From contig JAPWJX010000003.1 in NCBI GenBank assembly GCA_028283855.1, positions 930,001 to 994,000 of the forward strand: a stretch of DNA of 64,000 bases. Reading direction: 5' to 3'. Shown here piece by piece: positions 1 to 10,256 of this stretch. A program made the position numbers and the translations under genes. A model generated the notes under the pieces. That model was given only the letters and a program-made list of their open reading frames with translations. It was not told where the DNA came from and did not search any database. Within the stretch, counting starts at the first letter, position 1, and each line of letters begins with the position of its first letter. The stretch comes from Verrucomicrobium sp. Its GTDB lineage: Bacteria > Verrucomicrobiota > Verrucomicrobiia > Methylacidiphilales > GAS474.

Positions 1-1
1 C

Positions 2-331
2 CGCTTCCTGAATCGGGAGGGGTTGCGGAAGAGCGATTACCTGACGGCCTTTAACGGGGAGTATCTCAATATCTTCCGCATCCTGCCGGTCTACCGGTTT
101 GACGCGGACGACGCGCGGCACACCCGCGTCTACGTCTCGACGACCACGGAGAGCGTCACCCGGGCGACGGACGATGCAAAGCAGTTCGAGGCGTCGGTCT
201 TCAGCAATTTCCACAAGCTGATGTTCCTGCCGAACAAGATGGCGCGGGACGTCACCCTCGTCGTGCTGATGGGCGGCCTCCTTGCGGTGGCCTCCCTGGG
301 CATCGCCCTCTTCTTTCTGACTCGCCGCTAG
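2..331 (+). CDS. C-terminal end of PepSY-type membrane protein (partial)
   Basis: The reading frame is open from base 2 to the stop at 329-331 and enters from outside the window, so only the last 109 codons are seen. The visible part has a segment of the LPVYRFD...[10 protein letters not shown] type followed by a predicted membrane helix (about 20 hydrophobic residues, [20 protein letters not shown]) and a short basic tail (FFLTRR). This arrangement resembles the end of PepSY-associated transmembrane proteins, often linked to iron or haem reduction, but the diagnostic N-terminal part is missing. The stop overlaps the stop of the convergent kinase gene by 4 bp (CTAG). Family call is moderate to weak. 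Confidence 0.5.
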   Translation, partial: RFLNREGLRKSDYLTAFNGEYLNIFRILPVYRFDADDARHTRVYVSTTTESVTRATDDAKQFEASVFSNFHKLMFLPNKMARDVTLVVLMGGLLAVASLGIALFFLTRR

Positions 332-3300
332 ACCGGCATCCCCTCGGGGCGGGAAAGGGCGGCGTGGGCCCGCCGGAGCGTCTCGGCCAGGATGTCCTGG
401 CGCAGGGGCTTGGTCAGGTATTCGTCGAAACCCTGCTGCAGGCACCGCTCCCGTTCGGCGGGAAGGACGGCGGCGGTGAGGGCGGAAATGTAGGCGCGGC
501 GCTCGCCGCCCGCCTCTTCCTCCCCCTGGCGGATTTGCAGCGCGGCTTCCAAGCCGTCCTGCTCCGGCATGTGGAGATCCATCAGGATGCAGTCGGCCGC
601 TTCCTCCCGGTGGAGCGCCACGGCCTCCCGCCCGTTGCGGGCGACGCGGAAGCCGTAGCCGAGCTTGCGCAGGAGGAGGCTGATGACCTTCACGTTGATG
701 GCGTCGTCCTCCGCCACCAGGATGTTGAGGGGGTGCTGTTCCGCCAGCGGGCCCTCCAGCGGGCGCGGGGAAGGGGCGTCGCTTTCGGCGGGCGCTTCCT
801 CGAACGGAAGGGTGCAGCGGAAGAGGGAGCCATGGCCGGGGCTGCTTTCGACTTCCAGCGTGCCGCCCATGAGGCGGGCCAGCCGTTCGGAGATGGCCAG
901 CCCCAGGCCGGTGCCTCCGTAGCGGCGGGAGATGCTGGAATCGGCCTGCACGAAGGGCTCGAAGATGCGGCGGAGCTTTTCCGGGGAGATGCCGATGCCG
1001 GTGTCCCGCACGTAGAAGATGAGGCGCGGGGGCGCCCCTTCCTGGGCGCAGGCGCGCTTGAGGCCCAGGGTGACGGAGCCCTTTTCGGTGAATTTGAGGG
1101 AGTTGCCGCTGAGGTTGACCAGGATTTGCCGCAGCCGTCCGCTGTCTCCCAAGACGCGCGCGGGGAGGCCGGGCTCAATCTCCAGCTGCAGGTGGACGTC
1201 GGGATTGCGGTGGGTGGAGGAAAGAAGGGTGCGGACTCCCTCCAGCAGCTCGAAGGGGGAGAAGACGTTGCGGTCAATCTCCATGCGGCCGGACTCGATG
1301 CGGCTGTAGTCGAGCACGTCGTCCAGGATGCGCAGGAGGGCCTGGCCGCATTGTTGGATTGTCTGGACGTATTCCCGTTCTTCCGTTTCCAGGGGCTTTT
1401 CCGCCAGCTGGTCGGCGAAGCCGAGGATGCCGTTCATGGGGGTGCGGATCTCGTGGCTCATGACGGCCAGGAAGTCGCTCTTGGCCCGTTCGGCGGCCAA
1501 GGCCTGGCGCATGAGCTCCTGTTCCTGGGCGCGGGCGCGGCGGCTTTCCGTGATGTCCTGAAGGGTGCCGGTGACGCGGCGCAGGCGGCCTTCGTGGAAC
1601 TCGGCCTCGCCCACGGTGCGGACCCAGATGCGGCGCTTGGCGGCGGTGACCATCTCCAGGTCCAGCTGGTAGGGCTTTCCCTGGATGGCGCAGGCGTCGA
1701 AGGCGGCGCGGAGCGTTTCCCGGTGCTCCGGCGCGTAGAAATCGAGGGCTTCCTCCAGCTTCGGCTCGTAGTTTTCCGGCACTTCATGGATCTGGCAGAG
1801 CTGGCGGCTCCACTTGACCTTCTGCTCGGGAAATTCGACGGACCAGGCGCCGATCTTGGAGATCGATTCCGCCATCTGCAGGAGGTGGCGGCTGTGCCGC
1901 AGGTTTTCCTCGGCCTGCCGGCGCTCGGTGATGTCGACGAAGCCGATGAGGAGGTTGTCCGCGTCCAGGCGCCCGGCGGTGACGCTGAGCCAGCGGGGCT
2001 CCCCCTGCGTGGTGGGATACCGGCGTTCGAAGGAAAGCGGGGCGCCCGTTTCCAGCGTTTCGATGTAGCGGCGCTGGGTCTCCGCGCATTCCGGGGTCGC
2101 GAAGACGTCGGTGAACAGGCGGCCGGTCGCCTCCTGGTTGTTCATGCCGATGAAGGGGGAGGTGGCCGCGTTGGTGAACATGATGCGCAGGCCGGTGATG
2201 CGGCGGGCGGCGTCGCGCTCCGCCCGCAGGGCGACGATGCCGTGCGGCACGTTCTGCACGATGCGGTCGAGCCGCCGCCGGGTGCGGGCGGCGTCCTGCA
2301 GGGAGGCGACCCCGATCCAGCCCAGGGGGGCGAAGGTCAGGCAGGCCAGGATGCCGCCGATCCAGATGGAGCGGAGCAGGGGGGCCACGCTTTCCCAAAG
2401 GGCGGAGGCGGGGACTTGCTCCACGAGGGTCAGGCGCAGGCGCTCGCCGCCCGCCGTGGGCATGCTGATGAGGGGGTATTCGAGCGGCTCGGCCAGCGGG
2501 TCGACGCGCTGGTAGCAGAGAAGGCGGCCGTGGGCGAAGATCCAGCCGGAGTTGGCGGGTTCCTGGAGGCGTTCCCACAGGTCGGGGTGGGAGTTGGCGG
2601 CGGAGGGGGCCGGGTGCGCGGGGTCGAGGAGAAGGCCGGGCGTGTCCTTGAAGGGGCTTAGGAGCCACTGGCCGTCGGGGCTTAGCAGGAAAGGGACCCA
2701 GGATTGGTGGGCGAAATTCTGGATGATGTACGATCCCATGTAATTCATCACCAGGATGGAGTGCAGGGTGCCGTCCGGGCGGCGGATCTGGCAGCTGACC
2801 CGGATGGCCGGCTTGGGCGGCTGGACGATCTTTCCGCCCTCCATCACCAGGTCGAAGGTGGAGTAGACGGCCGCTCCGGGCGGCGCGGAGAGGGTGTCGT
2901 GGTAGAAGGGGCGGGAGGACTTATCCTGCAGGCCGGAGGTCGGGACTTCGACGGCGTCCGGGGGGCGGCCTTCGCGGGGGGCCAGGTTCAGGCGGAAGAT
3001 TTCCTTGCCGGCCGGGTTGAGCAGGCGGATCGAGTCGTAGTAGCCGCGGGAGCAGAGGAGCTTGTCCGCAGGCAGGCGCAGGGCGTCGAAGGGGTCTTTC
3101 TTTTGCCGCAGGCTTTCCTCCAGGACCGACTTGAGGAGGTAGAGGTCGTTCGCCTTCGTGCGCAGGCGGATGGAGAGCAGGGTTCCTTCCCGGCCCAGGG
3201 TGTTCATCTGGGTGGCCACGGTCCGGTGGAGGTTTTCCTTCCAGACGAGGCGCTGCCCCAGATAGGCGGCAAAGAGGATGAGGACGACGATGGTCCCCGC

Positions 3301-3345
3301 CGTGGCCGCGGGCCAGGCATGCTTCCAGGAACGGAAGGACCGCAT
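328..3345 (-). CDS. Hybrid sensor histidine kinase with two PAS domains and receiver
   Basis: Inner-membrane hybrid histidine kinase of 1005 residues from the ATG at 3345; a TTG two codons upstream at 3351 is an alternative start. Order of parts: N-terminal membrane helix (about residues 14-32), long periplasmic sensor region, second helix near 325-345, PAS regions near 355-480 and 490-610, HisKA with the H-box [10 protein letters not shown] (His631), HATPase with N-box [13 protein letters not shown] and G-boxes DTGIGI and GGTGLGL, and a C-terminal receiver with [12 protein letters not shown] (phosphoacceptor Asp923) and conserved Lys in LTKPL. It has no HPt domain of its own, so phosphorelay needs a separate HPt protein; a stand-alone HPt is encoded at 53.9 kb. 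Function is clear; the stimulus is unknown. Confidence 0.9.
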   Translation of the reverse strand: MRSFRSWKHAWPAATAGTIVVLILFAAYLGQRLVWKENLHRTVATQMNTLGREGTLLSIRLRTKANDLYLLKSVLEESLRQKKDPFDALRLPADKLLCSRGYYDSIRLLNPAGKEIFRLNLAPREGRPPDAVEVPTSGLQDKSSRPFYHDTLSAPPGAAVYSTFDLVMEGGKIVQPPKPAIRVSCQIRRPDGTLHSILVMNYMGSYIIQNFAHQSWVPFLLSPDGQWLLSPFKDTPGLLLDPAHPAPSAANSHPDLWERLQEPANSGWIFAHGRLLCYQRVDPLAEPLEYPLISMPTAGGERLRLTLVEQVPASALWESVAPLLRSIWIGGILACLTFAPLGWIGVASLQDAARTRRRLDRIVQNVPHGIVALRAERDAARRITGLRIMFTNAATSPFIGMNNQEATGRLFTDVFATPECAETQRRYIETLETGAPLSFERRYPTTQGEPRWLSVTAGRLDADNLLIGFVDITERRQAEENLRHSRHLLQMAESISKIGAWSVEFPEQKVKWSRQLCQIHEVPENYEPKLEEALDFYAPEHRETLRAAFDACAIQGKPYQLDLEMVTAAKRRIWVRTVGEAEFHEGRLRRVTGTLQDITESRRARAQEQELMRQALAAERAKSDFLAVMSHEIRTPMNGILGFADQLAEKPLETEEREYVQTIQQCGQALLRILDDVLDYSRIESGRMEIDRNVFSPFELLEGVRTLLSSTHRNPDVHLQLEIEPGLPARVLGDSGRLRQILVNLSGNSLKFTEKGSVTLGLKRACAQEGAPPRLIFYVRDTGIGISPEKLRRIFEPFVQADSSISRRYGGTGLGLAISERLARLMGGTLEVESSPGHGSLFRCTLPFEEAPAESDAPSPRPLEGPLAEQHPLNILVAEDDAINVKVISLLLRKLGYGFRVARNGREAVALHREEAADCILMDLHMPEQDGLEAALQIRQGEEEAGGERRAYISALTAAVLPAERERCLQQGFDEYLTKPLRQDILAETLRRAHAALSRPEGMPV

Positions 3346-3389
3346 CCTCAATAACTAGCTAGAACGGGGGAAAGAGAAACTCCCAAATG

Positions 3390-4469
3390 TTACCTAGGGA
3401 TTTGGCCTAAGGCGTGGTCCAGGCGGATGCGGCGGTCCCACTGGCGGGCCAGGCGCCCGTAGCCGAAGGAGCGGGCGGTGGTGACGTTCTGGATGGCCAG
3501 GTCGCAGTAATAGGTGTCGTCCGCCAGGGCCCGGCAGACTTCGAAGGTCCAGGCGGCCTGCCAGTCTTCCGTGGGGAAGACCAGGGGATTGCGCCAGGCG
3601 GTTTCCGGCAGCGCGCCCAGGTGGGTGGCGACCACGGCGCAGCCCGCCGCCATCGCCTCCATGGCGGCGATGCAGCTGGTTTCAGGGAAGGTGCAGGGAT
3701 AGGCCAGGACGCGGCACTGCCGGGCCGCTTCCCGCAGGGCGCGCTGGCCGACGGGTCCGTGGCAGGTGACGCCGGGCAGGGCGGCGGCCTGCTCGTAAAG
3801 GGCGGCCTCTTCCGGAGTGTCGTCCATCTTGTAGACGCGGCGGGAGCCGAAGATCCACAGCTCGGCGTCGGGCACGGCGGCGCGGATGTGAGGCCAGGAT
3901 TCGACCAGGCGGTCCAGGCCGCGGAACGGCGTGGAGGCGTAATAGGCGCGGCGGGGCCGGTCCGGGGTGACGGCTTCCGCGGGAAGCACGGAGGCCCCGT
4001 CGACGCCGTTGGCGGTGAGGAAGGCCGGGCCGGAGGGGCCCAGCACGGGGGGCAGCTTCAGCTCGTGCACCCAGCGGCCGAATTGGTAGGCGGAGACCAG
4101 CGCGACGCCGTTGCAGCGCCGGTAGAAGGCGGCGGCCAGCTCGGGTTTTTCCTTGAGGGGGAGAAGGATGGGCTGGTCGGCATCGTCCTGGGCCCAGTAG
4201 TAGCGGAGGCGGGCGGAGATGTCCTCCGCCATGACGGGGCGCCAGTCCCGGCAGCAGACCAGGGCGTCGCAGGCGGCGCCGCGCAGCGCGCGGGGATCGG
4301 TCTCCACCCGCACCCGGTGGCCCAGCTGCCGCAGGGCCGCGGCCAGGCGGACGACGGCCGTCTCGCTCCCGCCCAGGGGGTTTTCCTCGCAGTAGCCGGG
4401 CTCGTCGATGCGGTTCCCGTGCAGGGAGGGGACGTGGAAGAGAAGGTCGAGGGCGGAGGGAACCGGCAT
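3390..4469 (-). CDS. Glycosyltransferase, family 4-like
   Basis: A 359-residue cytoplasmic glycosyltransferase with GT-B features. The N-terminal half contains the glycine-rich NPLGGSETAVVRLAAALRQLG segment typical of sugar-nucleotide-dependent GT4 enzymes. The C-terminal half contains the PETSCIAAMEAMAAGCAVVA segment, the usual family 1/4 acceptor/donor site (E-x7-E style motif) for retaining glycosyltransferases. Substrate cannot be read from sequence. It lies upstream of the kinase gene on the same strand and 16 bp downstream of uppP, which fits a role in a cell-envelope polysaccharide. Start ATG at 4469. Confidence 0.8.
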   Translation of the reverse strand: MPVPSALDLLFHVPSLHGNRIDEPGYCEENPLGGSETAVVRLAAALRQLGHRVRVETDPRALRGAACDALVCCRDWRPVMAEDISARLRYYWAQDDADQPILLPLKEKPELAAAFYRRCNGVALVSAYQFGRWVHELKLPPVLGPSGPAFLTANGVDGASVLPAEAVTPDRPRRAYYASTPFRGLDRLVESWPHIRAAVPDAELWIFGSRRVYKMDDTPEEAALYEQAAALPGVTCHGPVGQRALREAARQCRVLAYPCTFPETSCIAAMEAMAAGCAVVATHLGALPETAWRNPLVFPTEDWQAAWTFEVCRALADDTYYCDLAIQNVTTARSFGYGRLARQWDRRIRLDHALGQIPR

Positions 4470-4485
4470 CGCCTGGAGTTTCCCT

Positions 4486-5379
4486 TTAGTAGCCGGCGGC
4501 GGCCAGCCCGGCGACGATGACGGCGAGGGTCAGGGAGTAGAGGCCGAAGTAGTGCCATTTCCCTGCCTGAAGCCAGCGGGAGAGGAGCCAGAGGGCGAAG
4601 AGCCCGGCGATGAAGCTGCATCCCATCCCGAAGGCGCCGGGGAGGAGGAGCTTGCCCAGGTGGCCCAGATGGTGGTGGCCCGGTCCCTGCGCGGCAAGGA
4701 GCCGCCGCAGCTCGTGGGCGATGGCCAGCGGGGTGAGAACCACGGCCAGGGCGAAGCTGAATTCTTCCGCGTGCCGCTTGCCCGCGCCCGCGAGGGTGGC
4801 GGTGGAGATGGTGACGCCGGAGCGGGAGAGGCCGCGGAAGGGCAGGCAGAGGCCCTGCGCCGCGCCGATCCAGGTGGCGGAAAAGCCGTCGACGGGCTTG
4901 CCCCGGCCCCGTTCCTGCCGCTGGTTGAGCCCGGCAAGGAGGATCCAGACGCCGCCCAGGGCCAGCGCCCCGGCGATGAGCGGGAGGCGGGAAAAGAGCT
5001 GCTCCACCTCCGCCTTCCCCTCCGGCCCGGCGTGGAGGAAGACCTTTTCGATAAGGAGCTTCAGGGCGAAGCCGATGACGCCGGTGACGGCGGTGGCCAC
5101 GAAGACGTTGGCCAGCGTGGTGCCGAAGCGGTAGGCGCTGGCGAAGTAGTTTTCCCGCCAGGCGTTCCAGAAGTAGACGATGACCGCGCCCATGGTGCCG
5201 GTGTGGAGCATGACCAGGAGGAAGGTCAGCTCCGGGCTGGAGGGATCGAGGCGCAGGAGCTTTTCCGCGATGATGACGTGGGCTGAGCTGGAGACCGGCA
5301 GGAGCTCGGCCAGGCCCTGGACGAGGCCGAGGAGGGCGATCTGCGGCAGGGAGGCGGCCGCGTCGGGGGGGACGGTCAT
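4486..5379 (-). CDS. uppP: Undecaprenyl-diphosphate phosphatase (BacA/UppP family)
   Basis: Integral membrane protein of 297 residues that recycles undecaprenyl diphosphate to the monophosphate carrier used by peptidoglycan and O-antigen synthesis. Two family signatures are visible: GLVQGLAELLPVSSSAHV near the N-terminus (canonical E/Q-G-x-x-E-x-L-P-V-S-S-x-x-H) and RGLSRSGVTI near residue 190 (canonical PGxSRSG). The first motif has Gln where the family usually has Glu, and the second has Arg-Gly for Pro-Gly, so it is a somewhat divergent member. Several hydrophobic helices follow. It precedes a glycosyltransferase gene on the same strand with a 16 bp gap. Confidence 0.85.
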   Translation of the reverse strand: MTVPPDAAASLPQIALLGLVQGLAELLPVSSSAHVIIAEKLLRLDPSSPELTFLLVMLHTGTMGAVIVYFWNAWRENYFASAYRFGTTLANVFVATAVTGVIGFALKLLIEKVFLHAGPEGKAEVEQLFSRLPLIAGALALGGVWILLAGLNQRQERGRGKPVDGFSATWIGAAQGLCLPFRGLSRSGVTISTATLAGAGKRHAEEFSFALAVVLTPLAIAHELRRLLAAQGPGHHHLGHLGKLLLPGAFGMGCSFIAGLFALWLLSRWLQAGKWHYFGLYSLTLAVIVAGLAAAGY

Positions 5380-5413
5380 GGGGCCGGATGATGGCCCGCC
5401 CGCCCGCCGGGCG

Positions 5414-6640
5414 TCAAGGCAGGGGCGTCGGTGGAGGCGGAAGATGGCGCCGGTGCCAAAAACTGCGGATGGCGAAGATGGAGGGCTCCTCCTCCTCTTC
5501 CGGGGGCGGGGCGGCGGGCTTTTCCCCGGCGGGCAGGAGCATGATGGCGGCGACGGTCATGAGGAGGCTGGTCATGAGGAGCCACTTGAGCAGCTCCCCG
5601 CTGGTCCCCGTTTCCCGCAGGGTTTCGGCGGCGACGCCCGCCAGGGTCAGGTTGGGGCAGACGAGGAGAAAGCTCCGTCCGCCGCCGGGCAGGCCGCGCT
5701 TCCAGGCGCGGCGGTAGAGGACCTCCCGCAGGCCCAGGAGAAAGACGGCGGAGAGGAGGGCCCACAGCCCCGTCCAGCTAAAGAACGCCAGCGGCGGCAG
5801 GAGAGCGCCGAGGCTGACGAAGAAGACGGGGATGAGGAGCTTTTCCCCGATCGGGCGCAGGTGATCCTCCAATTGGAGGCCCTGGTGGGTGGCGCGGCTG
5901 ACGAAGAGGCCCAGGCAGAACGCCGTCTTCGGCGCGGAAAGGCCCAGCCGTTCCCCCACGGCGGCGACGGTGAAGATGAGCAGCACGATGAAGTGGACGC
6001 GCCAGCGGGTGGTGAAGTCCAGCAGGCGGCTGAGGCCGCGCGTGATGTGGTCCGCGGTCAGGGCGACGAGGACGAAGGCGATGGCCGTGCCCAGCAGGTG
6101 GAGAAGCCCCCACCAGGAAAAGCCCTGCTCCACCGCGATATCGGCGCCGGTGATGAGGAAGATGGAGAGGATTTCCAGCCCCACCATCCACAGGAGGATG
6201 CCGCGGCCCGTTTCCTCGTCCCGGTGGGGAAACTCTTTCCAGGCGAAGAAGGCCATGCCCACGGAGCAGCCGCAGAGCGCGCTGGCGGTGAGGGCGCTCT
6301 GCGCGATGGTGCCTTTCAAGAGCCAGCCGATGAGGACCAGGAGCGGGAATTGGAGCGCGATCCAGAGTCCCGCCCGCCGGAGGGCGACGAGGCTCTCGTT
6401 GCGCTTCGGCAGGTCGATCTCCAGGCCGATGAGGAAGAGCAGCAGGATGAAGCCGAACTGGCCGACCTGGAGGATGAGCCCCTCCGTCGACGGGCTGAAG
6501 AGGCCGCCCAGGAGCATGCCGACGACGAAGTAGACCGGATAGACCAGCGCCGGGCGGCGCAGGAGGCGGCAAAGATCGGGCACCCCCATGAGGAGGAGAA
6601 TGATGAAGATGAGGACCTCGAGCGGCTTCACGAAAGCCAC
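5414..6640 (-). CDS. Cation/proton antiporter, Kef/NhaP-like membrane domain
   Basis: Polytopic membrane protein of about 408 residues resembling the sodium/proton exchanger domain of the CPA superfamily. Many hydrophobic helices are present, with LIGLEIDLPK and FCLGLFVSRATH segments typical of this fold. There is no C-terminal RCK/TrkA-N domain, so it is not a complete Kef channel. I chose the GTG at 6640 because GGAGGGG lies about 11 bases upstream; the frame is open further upstream to 6703 but would then run over the start of the divergent gene at 6687. The C-terminus ends in a Pro-rich cytoplasmic tail. Ion specificity is not readable. Confidence 0.75.
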   Translation of the reverse strand: MAFVKPLEVLIFIILLLMGVPDLCRLLRRPALVYPVYFVVGMLLGGLFSPSTEGLILQVGQFGFILLLFLIGLEIDLPKRNESLVALRRAGLWIALQFPLLVLIGWLLKGTIAQSALTASALCGCSVGMAFFAWKEFPHRDEETGRGILLWMVGLEILSIFLITGADIAVEQGFSWWGLLHLLGTAIAFVLVALTADHITRGLSRLLDFTTRWRVHFIVLLIFTVAAVGERLGLSAPKTAFCLGLFVSRATHQGLQLEDHLRPIGEKLLIPVFFVSLGALLPPLAFFSWTGLWALLSAVFLLGLREVLYRRAWKRGLPGGGRSFLLVCPNLTLAGVAAETLRETGTSGELLKWLLMTSLLMTVAAIMLLPAGEKPAAPPPEEEEEPSIFAIRSFWHRRHLPPPPTPLP

Positions 6641-6686
6641 GATAGGAAATTCCCCTCCGGGCGCAACCCTGCTAGACGAGGGAGCA

Positions 6687-7967
6687 ATGCGCCGCGCGGG
6701 CACCTGCTTTCTCTTGGGAATTTCCCTGGCTCTGGCCCTGTTTTTCTTCGCGGACCGGGTGGCCTGCCTCTTTCAGAAGCCCTACAAGAGCGCCATCTGG
6801 GGATGGGACAATACCTTCTACTATTTTTGGCTGCGCGGCCCCCTGGTGCGCGGGGATTTCGACTTTTCCCGCGACATGGCGGAGACCCACACGCTGCCGG
6901 AAGCGCAGCGCCTGCGTTACCTGGCCGCCCCGCGCGGCACGCCGGACCATCCCCTCAACAAATACGGGCTGGGCTGGGCGGTGGCTGAATATCCCTTCTA
7001 CCGGCTGGCTGACGGCCTGGCCTGGGTCTCCGGCCAGCCGCGCGACGGTTACGGGCCGCTGTACCAATTCCTCCTCCACCTGGGGCAGCTCTTCTACGGG
7101 CTGGCGGGGTTGGCGCTTTCCTGGCGGATCGTCCGCCGCTGGGTGCCCGATCCGGAGGCGCTCTGGGGCGTCCTCCTGTGCTGGCTGGGGTCGTTCCTTT
7201 TCCTCTATCAGACGTCGATCCTCTCCATGGCGCACAACACGCTTTTCTTCGCCCTGGCGGCCTGCACGCTCTGCGCGCTGAAGGTGGAGGAAGGCTCCGC
7301 CAGCGGCTGGCTGCCCGCGGGGGTGAGTTTCTTTGCCGGGCTGGCGCTCATCACCCGCTATCAGGCGGCGGTCTACCTCTTCTTTCCCGCCTGGGCGGCG
7401 CTGCGGGACGTGCGCCGCCGCCGGGCCCTTCATCCGGGCTGGCTCTGCGGCCTGGCGCCGGTGGCCCTTCAGGCGTGGGCGTGGCGCCGGGAATTCGGCA
7501 GCTGGGTGGTCTACAGCTACCGGGGCGAGGCGTTCGATTGGCTTCACCCCCATTCGTGGGAAATCCTGGTTTCCCCCTTCCACGGGCTCTTCTACTGGTC
7601 CCCGGCGCTCCTGCTGGGCTTGGCGGGGTTCCTTTGGTGGGCGCGGCGGACGGGCGGCGCGGTGCGGCGGCTCTGGGGCGCCTCCCTGGTCGCCGCTTGG
7701 TATGTGAACGCCTCCTGGTGGGCCTGGTGGTTCGGCGCGGCGTATGGCGCGCGGGGGTTTGAGGGGTGCGTCCTCTTCTTCATGCTGGGGACGGCCTGGC
7801 TCCTGTGGCGGCTGCGGGAGAGGCCGTGGGCGCGCGGCGCGGTGCTGGCGGCGCTGGTTGTCCTGGCGGCGGCGAACGTGGGCCTTTCCTACCAGGCGCG
7901 GAAGAACCGCCTGCCGGAGGAAGCCCCCGTCACTCACGCGGAGATGCTCCGCGCGCTGGGATTTTAA
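6687..7967 (+). CDS. Polytopic membrane protein, GT39/ArnT-like
   Basis: A 426-residue integral membrane protein with about nine or ten hydrophobic helices. After helix 1 there is a large loop with [11 protein letters not shown] and aspartate-rich segments (GDFDFSRD), which resembles the first periplasmic loop of polyprenol-phosphate-sugar glycosyltransferases (GT39/GT83 type). No catalytic signature is exact, so the activity is inferred. Start is ATG 6687 preceded by GAGGGAG at good distance. It is divergent from the antiporter gene and ends in a 4 bp convergent overlap (TTAA) with the DnaJ-like gene. Confidence 0.6.
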   Translation: MRRAGTCFLLGISLALALFFFADRVACLFQKPYKSAIWGWDNTFYYFWLRGPLVRGDFDFSRDMAETHTLPEAQRLRYLAAPRGTPDHPLNKYGLGWAVAEYPFYRLADGLAWVSGQPRDGYGPLYQFLLHLGQLFYGLAGLALSWRIVRRWVPDPEALWGVLLCWLGSFLFLYQTSILSMAHNTLFFALAACTLCALKVEEGSASGWLPAGVSFFAGLALITRYQAAVYLFFPAWAALRDVRRRRALHPGWLCGLAPVALQAWAWRREFGSWVVYSYRGEAFDWLHPHSWEILVSPFHGLFYWSPALLLGLAGFLWWARRTGGAVRRLWGASLVAAWYVNASWWAWWFGAAYGARGFEGCVLFFMLGTAWLLWRLRERPWARGAVLAALVVLAAANVGLSYQARKNRLPEEAPVTHAEMLRALGF

Positions 7968-8920
7968 TCCCGGGGCCGGAAGCTGGAGCGTTCCGCCAGC
8001 TGCTGCCAGAGGGCCTGCTCGGCCTCGTCGACCTTCGTGGGCACCTCGATGGCCAGGACGGCGTAGAGGTCGCCCCGCTTCCCCTCCCGCTTCGGCAGGC
8101 CCTGGCCGCGCAGGCGCAGCTTTTGCCCGGCGCCCGCGCCGGGCGGGATGCGGAGGGCGGCGGTCCCCTCCAGCGTCGGCACGGTGACGGAGGCGCCCAG
8201 GACGGCTTCCCACGGGGCCAGCGGCAGCTCGTAATAGAGGTCGTCGCCGGAGACGCGGAAATCGGGGTGGCGGGCCAGGCGGACGTTCAGGTAGAGGTCG
8301 CCCGCGCCGCCGGAACCGGCGTCGCCCTGGCCGGCCAGGCGGATCCGCTGCCCCTCCCGGATGCCGGGCGGGATGCGGACCTGGAACGTCTGGGTCGTCT
8401 CCGCGCCGGTGCGCGGATCGGTGCGGCGGACGGTGACGGGGCGGGTGGAACCGCGCATCGCCTCCTCCAGGGTGACCAGGATGTCCCCCTCGATGTCTTC
8501 CCCGCGCTCCGGGTGGAACTGCGCGCCGCCGCGGCCGAAGCCGCCGGGCATGCCGCCCCCGGCGCGGCCGAAGAAGGCCTCGAAGAAGTCGCTGAAGCCG
8601 GTGCCGCCGAAGTTGAACTCGAAGTGCTCCGCGCCGCCGCCCTGGCCGGGCCGGGCGTAGTGGTAGCGGGGCGGCACGCCGCCGCCGGGCTGGTCCCAGT
8701 CGGCGCCCAGCTGGTCGTATTTGCGCCGCTTCTCGGCATCGCCCAGGACCTCGTAGGCCTCGTTGATTTCCTTGAACTTCTCCTCGGCGGCCGTTTTGTC
8801 TTTGGCTACGTCGGGGTGGTATTTGCGGGCCAGCTTGCGGAAGGCGCTCTTGATCTCGTCCTCGGAAGCGGTCTTGGAGACGCCCAGCGTCTTGTAGTAA
8901 TCGCGGAACTGCACCGGCAT
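7964..8920 (-). CDS. cbpA: DnaJ-family co-chaperone without zinc finger (CbpA-like)
   Basis: A 318-residue type II J-protein. The N-terminal J domain (about residues 6-70) carries the HPD motif in KYHPDVAK, needed to stimulate DnaK ATPase. A Gly/Phe-rich linker (about 75-135) follows, then a two-part C-terminal substrate-binding domain with the usual [18 protein letters not shown] and [17 protein letters not shown] repeats. The CXXCXGXG zinc repeats of DnaJ are absent, so it is CbpA/DjlA-class rather than DnaJ itself. Likely role: DnaK partner, possibly nucleoid-associated as in E. coli CbpA (family knowledge). Start ATG 8920. Confidence 0.88.
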   Translation of the reverse strand: MPVQFRDYYKTLGVSKTASEDEIKSAFRKLARKYHPDVAKDKTAAEEKFKEINEAYEVLGDAEKRRKYDQLGADWDQPGGGVPPRYHYARPGQGGGAEHFEFNFGGTGFSDFFEAFFGRAGGGMPGGFGRGGAQFHPERGEDIEGDILVTLEEAMRGSTRPVTVRRTDPRTGAETTQTFQVRIPPGIREGQRIRLAGQGDAGSGGAGDLYLNVRLARHPDFRVSGDDLYYELPLAPWEAVLGASVTVPTLEGTAALRIPPGAGAGQKLRLRGQGLPKREGKRGDLYAVLAIEVPTKVDEAEQALWQQLAERSSFRPRD

Positions 8921-9132
8921 GGCGCGAAGGTAGACCCTGTTCCGCTCTTTGAAAAGGCTGCGGGGTCGGCGCGCGCCGGGAGAGCGCGGCTTGCCGCTTG
9001 GCGGCGATCGCGCTCTTGCAGATTCGTTAGAACAAGGGGGCTACCCGTGCATTTTGCGTGAGAGAGGGGGACCTGCGCTTGTTGATTATAAGCGGGTTAT
9101 GGCGCTGGCACGATGGCGGCTCCCTCCTATCC

Positions 9133-9372
9133 ATGAATACCACCCAACTTAAAGGACAAGTGAAGCAGGTTATCGGCAAGGCGAAGGACGTCGCCGGGCA
9201 AGTCGCGGGGAAGCCTGGACTGACCTTTAAAGGCAAGGCTGAGAACGTCGCCGGCAAGGTTCAGGAAAAGATCGGCGATTATCAGGAAAAACAGGACAAG
9301 CAGGCCGAGGCTCAAGCCGACAAGCGCCGCACCAAGCCTGTTTGGGAAAACGAAGTGGAGGGGGACATTTAA
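9133..9372 (+). CDS. CsbD-family stress-response protein
   Basis: A 79-residue, highly charged soluble protein that begins MNTTQLKGQVKQVIGKAKD and contains the repeated G-K-A-x-x-V-A-G-K pattern of CsbD (general-stress) proteins. I chose ATG 9133 because family members start at the LKGQ segment; an upstream in-frame start at 9058 would add residues with no family match. The Shine-Dalgarno is weak. The preceding 212 bp shows no gene. It is followed closely by a DUF1328 membrane peptide and a DUF892 ferritin-like protein, a grouping common in stress regulons. Confidence 0.85.
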   Translation: MNTTQLKGQVKQVIGKAKDVAGQVAGKPGLTFKGKAENVAGKVQEKIGDYQEKQDKQAEAQADKRRTKPVWENEVEGDI

Positions 9373-9420
9373 TCCCCCCCTTTTGCGGAACACCAACCAA
9401 CCCTTCAACCGGAGAAACTT

Positions 9421-9594
9421 ATGTTAGGATGGGCTGCCACCTTTCTTGTCATCGCGCTTGTCGCGGCAGTGTTCGGATTCGGCGGGATCGCCGGGTCGGC
9501 GGTTTCGATCGCCCAGATACTCTTCCTCGTGTTTCTGGTGCTCTTCGTCCTCTCGCTGCTGTTCGGCCGCCGCCTGCCTCCCTCCAGCTTATGA
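9421..9594 (+). CDS. DUF1328-family small membrane protein (YtjA-like)
   Basis: A 57-residue membrane peptide that starts [20 protein letters not shown], nearly the family consensus of DUF1328 (E. coli YtjA), with a [13 protein letters not shown] turn and a second helix ending in LLFGRR. CCGGAGAA lies just upstream of ATG 9421 as a ribosome-binding site. Its stop (TGA 9592-9594) overlaps the ATG of the following ferritin-like gene (ATGA at 9591-9594), so the two are translationally coupled. Function in the family is unknown but it is usually stress-associated. Confidence 0.88.
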   Translation: MLGWAATFLVIALVAAVFGFGGIAGSAVSIAQILFLVFLVLFVLSLLFGRRLPPSSL

Positions 9595-10106
9595 TGGCTG
9601 TGACGCCGCACTCCCTGGCTGACCTCTTCATGAGGCAGCTGCGCAAGCTGGAGGACATCGAACTCCAGCATTGCGCGGTGCTGCCGCTGCTGGCGGCCGG
9701 GGCGACTGCGCCGGAGTTGCGGGACTTCCTGGCGCTGCACATAGAGGAAACCCGCCGCCAGGTGGTGCGCCTCCAGGAGATCTTCCACCAGCTGGGCATC
9801 GAGCAATCCTGCGAGCCCTGCGCGACGATGGAGGGCCTCGTCGCCGAGTGTGAGGAGCTGGTTTCCGGAACGGCGCCGGGGCCGGTGCGCGATGCCGCGC
9901 TCATCGCCGCCGCCCAATGCATCGAGCATCATGAAATCGCCGCCTACGGCACGGCCCGGACCTTTGCCCGGAGGCTTGGCTTTAGCGACATCCCTGAATT
10001 GCTCCAGCAAAGCCTGACGGAGGAGGTCGAGGCGGACCGGGAATTGACCTGCTTGGCGGAGGGAAGCCTCTTCCAGATGGGCCTTAACCAATTGGCAAAT
10101 GCCTGA
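9591..10106 (+). CDS. DUF892 ferritin-like protein (YciE/YciF type)
   Basis: A 171-residue predicted four-helix protein. Segments [59 protein letters not shown] and [16 protein letters not shown] match the helix pattern and the E/H metal-ligand spacing (E-x-x-H, H-x-x-E) of the DUF892/YciF family, which has a ferritin-like fold. Start at ATG 9591 or the next ATG at 9594. It overlaps the upstream membrane-peptide gene by 4 bp. Probable role in stress, possibly metal-dependent; no substrate known. Confidence 0.85.
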   Translation: MMAVTPHSLADLFMRQLRKLEDIELQHCAVLPLLAAGATAPELRDFLALHIEETRRQVVRLQEIFHQLGIEQSCEPCATMEGLVAECEELVSGTAPGPVRDAALIAAAQCIEHHEIAAYGTARTFARRLGFSDIPELLQQSLTEEVEADRELTCLAEGSLFQMGLNQLANA

Positions 10107-10216
10107 CAGCGGCCGCGCAATCAGGCGTTTTGCATTCGTTTTTAGCGGAGGCTCTTTGGAGAAAAAGGAGCGGATCTGTCTTGTGTCAAACGGCTTGCGC
10201 GGGGGCGCGGCGGATT

Positions 10217-10232
10217 TGGCACGATTCGGGCA
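10217..10232 (+). promoter_or_regulatory. Candidate sigma-54 (-24/-12) promoter
   Basis: TGGCACGATTCGGGCA has the invariant GG and GC dinucleotides separated by exactly ten bases, and the -24 element TGGCACG is a perfect consensus match; the -12 half (GGGCA for TTGCA) is weaker. A transcription start about 12 bases downstream would give a short leader before the AGAGAG ribosome-binding site and ATG 10257. No enhancer-binding protein or sigma-54 gene is in the window. Confidence 0.45.
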
Positions 10233-10256
10233 CCTCTAAGGAAAAGAGAGACATTT

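Noticed and set aside
364-2661. A 765-codon open frame on the plus strand opposite the histidine kinase
   Set aside because: It is the shadow of a high-GC gene: Gly/Ala/Val/Asp-rich without domains, while the minus strand encodes clear PAS, HisKA, HATPase and receiver motifs over the same bases.
6641-6703. N-terminal extension of the antiporter to 6703
   Set aside because: It would overlap the divergent gene start at 6687 and has no ribosome-binding site; GTG 6640 has GGAGGGG upstream.
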